Positions 6,801 to 10,477 of a stretch of 10,477 bases of DNA are shown here, piece after piece. The DNA lies in the NCBI GenBank assembly GCA_038231615.1, contig JBBRLA010000271.1:1-10477 (forward strand). Direction: 5' to 3'. The notes under the pieces were generated by a model that saw only the letters and a program-made list of their open reading frames with translations, was not told the origin of the DNA and did not search any database. The first letter of the stretch is position 1. Each line of letters opens with the position of its first letter. A program made the position numbers and the translations under genes. This stretch comes from JBBRLA01 sp038231615. Its GTDB lineage: Bacteria > Myxococcota_A > Polyangia > Palsa-1104 > JAEUJZ01.

Positions 6801-8491
6801 ATGAACGGCGCTTCGTCTCACCGCGCGCTACCGCGGCGCTCCGCGCTTCACGAGTCCTCGCCATCCTGGCCGTCGCACTGGCCCTCCCCGCTTCTGCCGC
6901 CGCGGACCCGCCGGAGCCCATCCGGATCGTCATCGACGCCGAGCCGGCACACCTTAACCCCATCCTCGACCCCGATCTCTGGGGCTACCGGATCTCCCAC
7001 GACCTGATCTGCGAGCCCCTGTGGCGGCCCGTATTCCCTCCTGCCGACCCCGAAAGTCCCGCAGCCTACGAGGGGGTCCTGGCCGAGAGCTTCCATCTGG
7101 ATGACGACCACGCCGGGATCGCCGTGGTCCTGCGCAAGGGCGTACGGTTCCACGACGGCCGGCCCCTCACCGCCAGGGACGTGCGGTTCACCCTGGAACG
7201 CCTGCAGGAATCGTGGAAGGTCGCCCCCCGCACCCGCACCCTGGTCGCTGACCTGTACCGGGTCGAGGTCATCTCCGACACGCGGCTGCATCTCCTCTTT
7301 CGCCGGGCTGGCGGGCGCTTCCTCTCGGACCTGGCACAGGTGGACATCTTGCCCGAACACCTCTTCTCCCACGGAAGCCTGGCCCATCAGCCCCAAAACC
7401 GTCATCCCATCTGCACCGGGCCCTACCGTCTGAAGGAATGGCGCCGGGCCAGCGGGCGGAACTCCGCCGCCAGGGAAGCCGAGCTGGTGCTGACCCGTGA
7501 TCCCGGCTACTGGGGCCAGCCGCCGCCCACGGAAGAGCTTCGCTTCCTGGTGGTGCCCGACGCCGCCAGGGGACTGGCCAAGCTACATCGCGGCGAGGCC
7601 GAGATCCTGGGCCGGCTGCCGCCCCTCTACTCCCCCGAGCAGGTCGATCCCACCGCCCTTCGGGGACGGCTTCGCCCGATCGAGATCCCCGCCAACCAGA
7701 TGCTCCTTTTGCTGTGGAACCGGCACAATCCGGTGCTCTCGTCGGCCCGGACCCGGCGTGCCCTCTCGTTGCTGATCGACCGGGCCAAGTTGGTCAGCGA
7801 GGTGCGCCACGGACTCGGCGAGCCGATCAACCTGCCGCCCATGCTTCCTTCGGGGGTTGGAAGCGGGGTGCCGTCCTCCGATAGCGCGCAGCGAAGCGGA
7901 GGGCCGTTCTCCGATGAAGCCGCCGCCGCCACGTTGCTCGATGAGGCGGGCCTGCGCCGGCTGACGGAGGGCGGCCCACGGGCCCGGGACAACCGCCCGG
8001 TGCACCTGAAGGTGCTGGTCCCCGCCGGGTCCAGCGAGGCGCAGGGGGTGTTCCGTCGAATCGCCGAGGCTGCGGGCCGCGCCGGCCTGACCCTGGAGTC
8101 CGTCTCCGACCACCTGGACGACGGGGGCTTCCAGGGGCGCCTGCGCCAGGGAGCGTTCGATCTGGCGATTGTGTCCTGGGCGTGGACCGGGGCGGCACCC
8201 GACCTGAGCCGGCTCTTGCGGAGTGGCTCGGCCCAGATCCCCCTGGGCGTGGAGAGCCAGGACCTCGACGCGGCCCTGGATGCGCTTCGTCGCGCCAGTT
8301 CGGCAAGCAGCGCGACGCGCCAGGCGGTGAAGACCCGCATCGCCTCCCTGCTGACCGAGCTGGAGCCGGTGACCTTCCTGTACCGGCCGCGGCAGCTCAT
8401 TCTGGTCAACCGACGCCTGCAGCCGGCCGAACTGCCCCGCAGCGGGGACTTCCTCCGGTTCAGCTCCCTCTATCTGGGCGCCCCGCCTTGA
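6801..8491 (+). CDS. Family 5 extracellular solute-binding protein (ABC transporter, oligopeptide type); start unresolved
   Basis: The coding frame up to the TGA at 8489-8491 encodes a full-length SBP_bac_5 protein like OppA/DppA, which delivers peptides or similar solutes to an ABC permease from the periplasm. Hallmarks are AEPAHLNPILDP near the mature start, the family signature GVRFHDGRPLTARDVRFTLE (about 7139-7198), TGPYRLKEW (about 7418-7444) and the ending LILVNRRLQP ... FSSLYLGAPP. A signal peptide is clear (RASRVLAILAVALALPASAAA, about 6842-6904). There is no lipobox. The problem is the start: in this frame no ATG, GTG or TTG occurs between the divergent lipoprotein gene and the signal peptide. 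ATG at 6801 is nearby but one frame off, and a single missing base between 6801 and about 6840 would join it to the signal peptide. In-frame starts further upstream (for example ATG 6542) lie inside the opposite gene and would bury the signal peptide. No permease or ATPase gene is adjacent. Confidence 0.85.
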
Positions 8492-8495
8492 CAAA

Positions 8496-8523
8496 GGTCG
8501 TCCAGCGGGGGCGCTTCTCGACC
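8496..8523 (-). terminator. Hairpin between convergent genes, possible terminator
   Basis: GGTCG (8496-8500) pairs with CGACC (8519-8523), and AGCG (8504-8507) with CGCT (8512-8515) around a GGGG loop, with a 3x3 internal loop between the stems. Read on the minus strand it is followed by TTTGT, a weak U tract, so it would best serve the protease operon. On the plus strand it follows the binding-protein stop but has no T tract. It lies in the only gap (8492-8599) between the two convergent genes. Confidence 0.35.
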
Positions 8524-8599
8524 AAAACGCGTGGACGGAGAAAAATATGCGCAGCATCGTGAAGAGCACCGGCTTCGTAGGGGGCGATGATGCTGGCGG

Positions 8600-9217
8600 T
8601 CAGCGCCGGCAGATGCCGCCCTCGGTGTGCAGGCAGATCTCCTGCACGTCCGTGTCGCTGTACCAGAAGAGGGCATCGGGGTCGGCGGCGGCGCGATCAT
8701 AGCGGTGGGCCGGGCAGTTCAGGTCCGGGGCCATCACCGATTCCCCATCGCAGCCGACGTGGTTGGCACCGACCACGTGGCCCAACTCGTGCATCAGGAG
8801 GGAGGCGGCCAGCAGATAGCTGCGTTCGTGAATCATGGACGGACAGATCTGCAGCACGTTGTTCGGCCGCCAGCGAACATAGCCCGCCCGGTCGCCGGTA
8901 CAATCGACGCCGCCCAGAGTTAGCTGGATCAGGATGTTGTCCGTTGGCAGCTCCAAGGACGGCTCCGTGCTCGGGTGGCCCTTGTCAGGGCCCCACCCTG
9001 CCTGCGCCCCCAACGCCTCGGCGGCGTGGCTGGCGGCGTGGCCGAAGATCCGCCGGCCTTCCTGGTCCAGGGCGTCATGAAGACTGTCGGTCATGACGAA
9101 GTTGATGGGTTGGTTCAGGTCGTAGCCATACTCGACGCTCGATCCGCTGCAGCTGTTGGCGACTGCGACGAAGAGCAGGAGAATGGCGAGCTTGAGCGGG
9201 AAGTACCAGATAGACAT
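8600..9217 (-). CDS. Predicted metzincin-like zinc metalloprotease lipoprotein
   Basis: With the ATG at 9217 the product is 205 residues. A short hydrophobic signal ends in the lipobox VANSC (Cys23), predicting a lipid-anchored envelope or surface protein. The extended zinc motif HELGHVVGANH (143-153) matches HExxHxxGxxH, with Glu144 as the catalytic base and three zinc-binding His. It is followed by SVMAP (161-165), the expected Met-turn of metzincins. Six further cysteines (106, 125, 156, 168, 195, 203) could form disulfides. The protein is shorter than most metzincins with a propeptide, so it is nearly a bare catalytic domain. GTG at 9241 is an alternative start, adding 8 residues; neither start has a good Shine-Dalgarno. 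It lies 49 bases downstream of the DUF3465-like lipoprotein gene and is probably cotranscribed. Substrate unknown. Confidence 0.85.
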   Translation of the reverse strand: MSIWYFPLKLAILLLFVAVANSCSGSSVEYGYDLNQPINFVMTDSLHDALDQEGRRIFGHAASHAAEALGAQAGWGPDKGHPSTEPSLELPTDNILIQLTLGGVDCTGDRAGYVRWRPNNVLQICPSMIHERSYLLAASLLMHELGHVVGANHVGCDGESVMAPDLNCPAHRYDRAAADPDALFWYSDTDVQEICLHTEGGICRR

Positions 9218-9240
9218 GTCCCAGCCATCGGCTGGGGACA
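9217..9240 (-). promoter_or_regulatory. Hairpin abutting the protease start codon
   Basis: On the minus strand a 10-base arm (GTCCCCAGCC) and a 9-base arm (GGCTGGGAC) flank a GAT loop with one bulged C, and the outermost pair uses the A of the ATG at 9217. Any ribosome binding sequence (GGGA) would be locked in this stem, so it could limit translation. If the GTG at 9241 is the true start, it is just coding sequence. Confidence 0.3.
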
Positions 9241-9266
9241 CGCGGGGCTTTAAGGCGGCTTGAGGG

Positions 9267-9887
9267 CTAGTTGTACTGGGTGCCGTTGATGATCGTGAAG
9301 CCGCAGGGCGTGTGGGTGTAATGAATCACCGCTGCGGCCCCCTTCTTGTCCTTGGCGTTGGCGGTGGAGGCCGGGATGTATTCGCCCTCGACCTGGAGGC
9401 TCTGTCCGATGGACAGGGGGATCTCATGGGGCAGGCCGCTGGGATCCTTGGCGCTGGATACGTTGATCGCCAACTGCACATTGCCGGTGTCGACGATGCC
9501 GCCGGCGTAGACCCAGACGGTGTCGGTGACCGTGCCGTAGACGATCTCATGGTCGCCGTTGAACCCGTGGATCAACCCCTGGTATTCGTCGACGCGGACC
9601 ACCACCTGGATGGCGGTCACCCCGGGATGGCGCTGATCGCAGGAGGCCGGGGGCGGGTTGGGAGTCGGGCCGCCGCGCAGGTCCGGTGAGGGCCCGCGCA
9701 GGTCCGGCGAGGGCCCGCGCAGGTCCGGCGAGGGCCCGCGCATATCGCGATGCTTGCGGGCCTCCTCGACCGAAGTGTCGGTACTCGTCGCGCTGTCCAG
9801 TGCCTCGCCGCAGCCGAACTGACCCAGGGTGAAGAACAAGAACGCCACATTTGACATCAACATCGAGCGGAACTGTGTGGTCTTCAT
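9267..9887 (-). CDS. DUF3465-like lipoprotein with RGPSPDL linker repeats
   Basis: The 206-residue product starts with a signal-like N-terminus (MLMSNVAFLFFTLGQFGC); Cys26 is a plausible but non-ideal lipidation site (QFGC). A polar linker contains three exact heptads RGPSPDL (50-70) and a Pro-rich stretch, the kind of spacer seen in myxobacterial surface lipoproteins. The C-terminal domain (about 85-206) is beta-rich. Its ending, SLQVEGEYIP ... KKGAAAVIHYTHTPCGF ... NGTQY, resembles the end of DUF3465 (GEYEWN, GGVIHWTHHDP, NGRTY), an uncharacterised OB-like domain; this match is from memory of the family pattern. Cys83 and Cys195 may form a disulfide. It lies upstream of the protease gene on the same strand, suggesting a two-gene operon. 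No ribosome binding site precedes the ATG, but a promoter directly abuts it. Confidence 0.75.
   Translation of the reverse strand: MKTTQFRSMLMSNVAFLFFTLGQFGCGEALDSATSTDTSVEEARKHRDMRGPSPDLRGPSPDLRGPSPDLRGGPTPNPPPASCDQRHPGVTAIQVVVRVDEYQGLIHGFNGDHEIVYGTVTDTVWVYAGGIVDTGNVQLAINVSSAKDPSGLPHEIPLSIGQSLQVEGEYIPASTANAKDKKGAAAVIHYTHTPCGFTIINGTQYN
9673..9742. repeat. 21-bp tandem repeat, three copies plus a partial
   Basis: Units begin at 9673, 9694 and 9715, with a 7-base partial copy at 9736. They are identical except for one T/C difference in the first unit. On the minus strand each unit encodes RGPSPDL in the linker of the lipoprotein. The near identity suggests recent expansion by slippage. Confidence 0.9.
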
Positions 9888-10279
9888 GTAGCAAATTTAG
9901 GTACAGAGCAAGTGCGTAGGCAACTGGGATTTCAGTCTCCATATGGGGGATTTACTCCCAGCCGGACCCGCCCAGGGATTCGATTCTGCTCCATCTTCCG
10001 TCGCTGAACATGAGACCGGGCAAGATCCATGAAGCGCGCGCATCAGCCTGATTGCCCCTCAATCGCCATGAAAATATAGCCAAGATATTCGCACAAAACC
10101 TTTCATCTTCATGAATGGTTCATTCAACGCTTTCGCCTTGTGACGCGGCGCTCTGCCCAGGATCGCCTGCCTGCATGTGCTGCAGGTTCTGCCACGGATG
10201 GATGCATCACAGAATTGATAGGAAATTCCTCCGGCAAAATGTGGCATGCTCGGGTTGGCTTGGCGCGAATGGAGCGCCC
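9888..10279. other. Intergenic region between divergent lipoprotein genes
   Basis: This stretch of about 390 bases is visibly more A+T-rich than the rest of the window, mainly around 10060-10135 and 10205-10240. It should carry the promoters for both flanking genes. It contains an inverted repeat TGAATG-GTT-CATTCA (10112-10126) and a small hairpin CCTGCA-TGTGC-TGCAGG (10170-10186). A 62-codon minus-strand frame (10059-10247) is present but lacks a ribosome binding site and looks like noise. I see no RNA gene or mobile element. Confidence 0.5.
9894..9923 (-). promoter_or_regulatory. Promoter giving a possibly leaderless transcript
   Basis: On the minus strand TTGCCT (9923-9918) and TAAATT (9899-9894, shifted by one T) are 18 bases apart. 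The -10-like box lies only 6 bases before the ATG at 9887, so the predicted transcript starts at or next to the A of the start codon. This fits the lack of a ribosome binding site there. Confidence 0.35.
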
Positions 10280-10477
10280 ATGCGGATGTCAGACAACCAG
10301 ATAGATCGACCGCGGCGCCTGGGGCGCTTGGCGATAGATCGACCGCGGCGCCTGGCGAGGGTGAACGCCGACGGGGTCCGCCTGGTGCTGCCGGGGGTCC
10401 TCTTCTGGGTGCTCCTCTGGGCAGGTTGTACTGAGGGTCAGCGAGGGGCGGCGGCGATCCGGCCGGTGCTCTCAGGG
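10280..10477 (+). CDS. N-terminal part of a predicted lipoprotein (partial, runs off the window)
   Basis: From the ATG at 10280 (GGAG at 10271-10274, 5 bases upstream) a frame stays open for 66 codons to the window edge. The N-terminus is strongly basic and carries the motif IDRPRRL twice (residues 8-14 and 19-25). A hydrophobic segment (VLPGVLFWVLLW) follows, ending in the lipobox WAGC (Cys50), after which comes TEGQRGAAA. This is a textbook lipobox with an unusually long n-region of about 33 residues. The ATG at 10286 is an alternative start. The mature domain is outside the window, so the function cannot be told. Confidence 0.65.
   Translation, partial: MRMSDNQIDRPRRLGRLAIDRPRRLARVNADGVRLVLPGVLFWVLLWAGCTEGQRGAAAIRPVLSG
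10300..10355 (+). repeat. Two 23-bp direct repeats at 33-bp spacing
   Basis: An identical 23-base sequence occurs at 10300-10322 and 10333-10355. The 33-base offset equals 11 codons, so the copies encode the same peptide (IDRPRRL) in frame in the n-region of the lipoprotein. Confidence 0.85.

Noticed and set aside
6724..6801. Short 25-codon plus-strand frame ending in TGA that overlaps the ATG at 6801
   Set aside because: It has no ribosome binding site or recognisable features. A leader peptide is possible but unsupported.
10170..10186. CCTGCA-TGTGC-TGCAGG hairpin as a terminator
   Set aside because: The stem is only 6 bp, with no T tract on either side and no gene ending nearby.
10059..10247. 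62-codon minus-strand frame in the intergenic region
   Set aside because: It lacks a Shine-Dalgarno, has unbiased composition unlike the neighbouring genes, and shows no domain or signal.
10241..10260. Possible sigma54 promoter (TGGCAT ... TTGG)
   Set aside because: The GG and GC elements are not at the required spacing.
10246..10434. 62-codon plus-strand frame overlapping the last lipoprotein
   Set aside because: It is out of frame with the convincing lipobox-containing frame at 10280 and has low-complexity Gly/Ala/Pro/Arg content typical of a shadow frame.

Overview
The window is GC-rich and densely coding. It looks like chromosomal DNA of a high-GC Gram-negative bacterium with a large genome, most plausibly a myxobacterium-like (Myxococcota) lineage. 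This is inferred from the mix of a eukaryotic-like Ser/Thr kinase with a zinc-ribbon head and TPR-like tail, several predicted lipoproteins with low-complexity Pro/Asp/Arg linkers, a stand-alone squalene/phytoene synthase, and an exported helix-hairpin-helix protein. No rRNA, tRNA, CRISPR array, insertion sequence or phage module is visible.

Layout. Positions 1-71 are probably the tail of a plus-strand gene, followed by a small 63-residue ORF with a TTG start (131-322). Convergent to it, and overlapping it by 8 bases, is a membrane-anchored VanW-family protein on the minus strand (315-1913). A regulatory-looking intergenic region (1914-2171) holds three CGATCG palindromes spaced exactly 11 bp apart and a good sigma70-type promoter. 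That promoter should drive a tight three-gene plus-strand operon: a 63-residue two-helix membrane protein (2172-2363), a 604-residue transmembrane Ser/Thr kinase (2374-4188) and an exported DUF4332/helix-hairpin-helix protein (4185-4751). Facing it is a minus-strand pair: a squalene/phytoene synthase family enzyme (4684-5904) and, just upstream of it, a lipoprotein with a four-cysteine cluster (5923-6693). Divergent from the pair is a family 5 (oligopeptide/dipeptide type) solute-binding protein (about 6801-8491) whose start codon cannot be found in its own frame. The next minus-strand pair is a predicted metzincin-like zinc protease lipoprotein (8600-9217) and, upstream of it, a DUF3465-like lipoprotein with heptad linker repeats (9267-9887). 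An A+T-richer intergenic region (9888-10279) separates this pair from the beginning of another predicted lipoprotein (10280 to the window end), whose basic N-terminus contains a 33-bp-period repeat.

Functionally the window is dominated by cell-envelope proteins: an anchored VanW protein, a transmembrane kinase, an exported HhH protein, a periplasmic binding protein and four probable lipoproteins. The clearest candidate for a working unit is the operon 2172-4751, in which a signalling kinase is made together with a small membrane protein and an exported partner. The second is the protease/DUF3465-like lipoprotein pair 8600-9887. I see no recognisable defence, secretion or biosynthetic cluster. 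The rest looks like ordinary, mostly single-gene myxobacterial chromosome.
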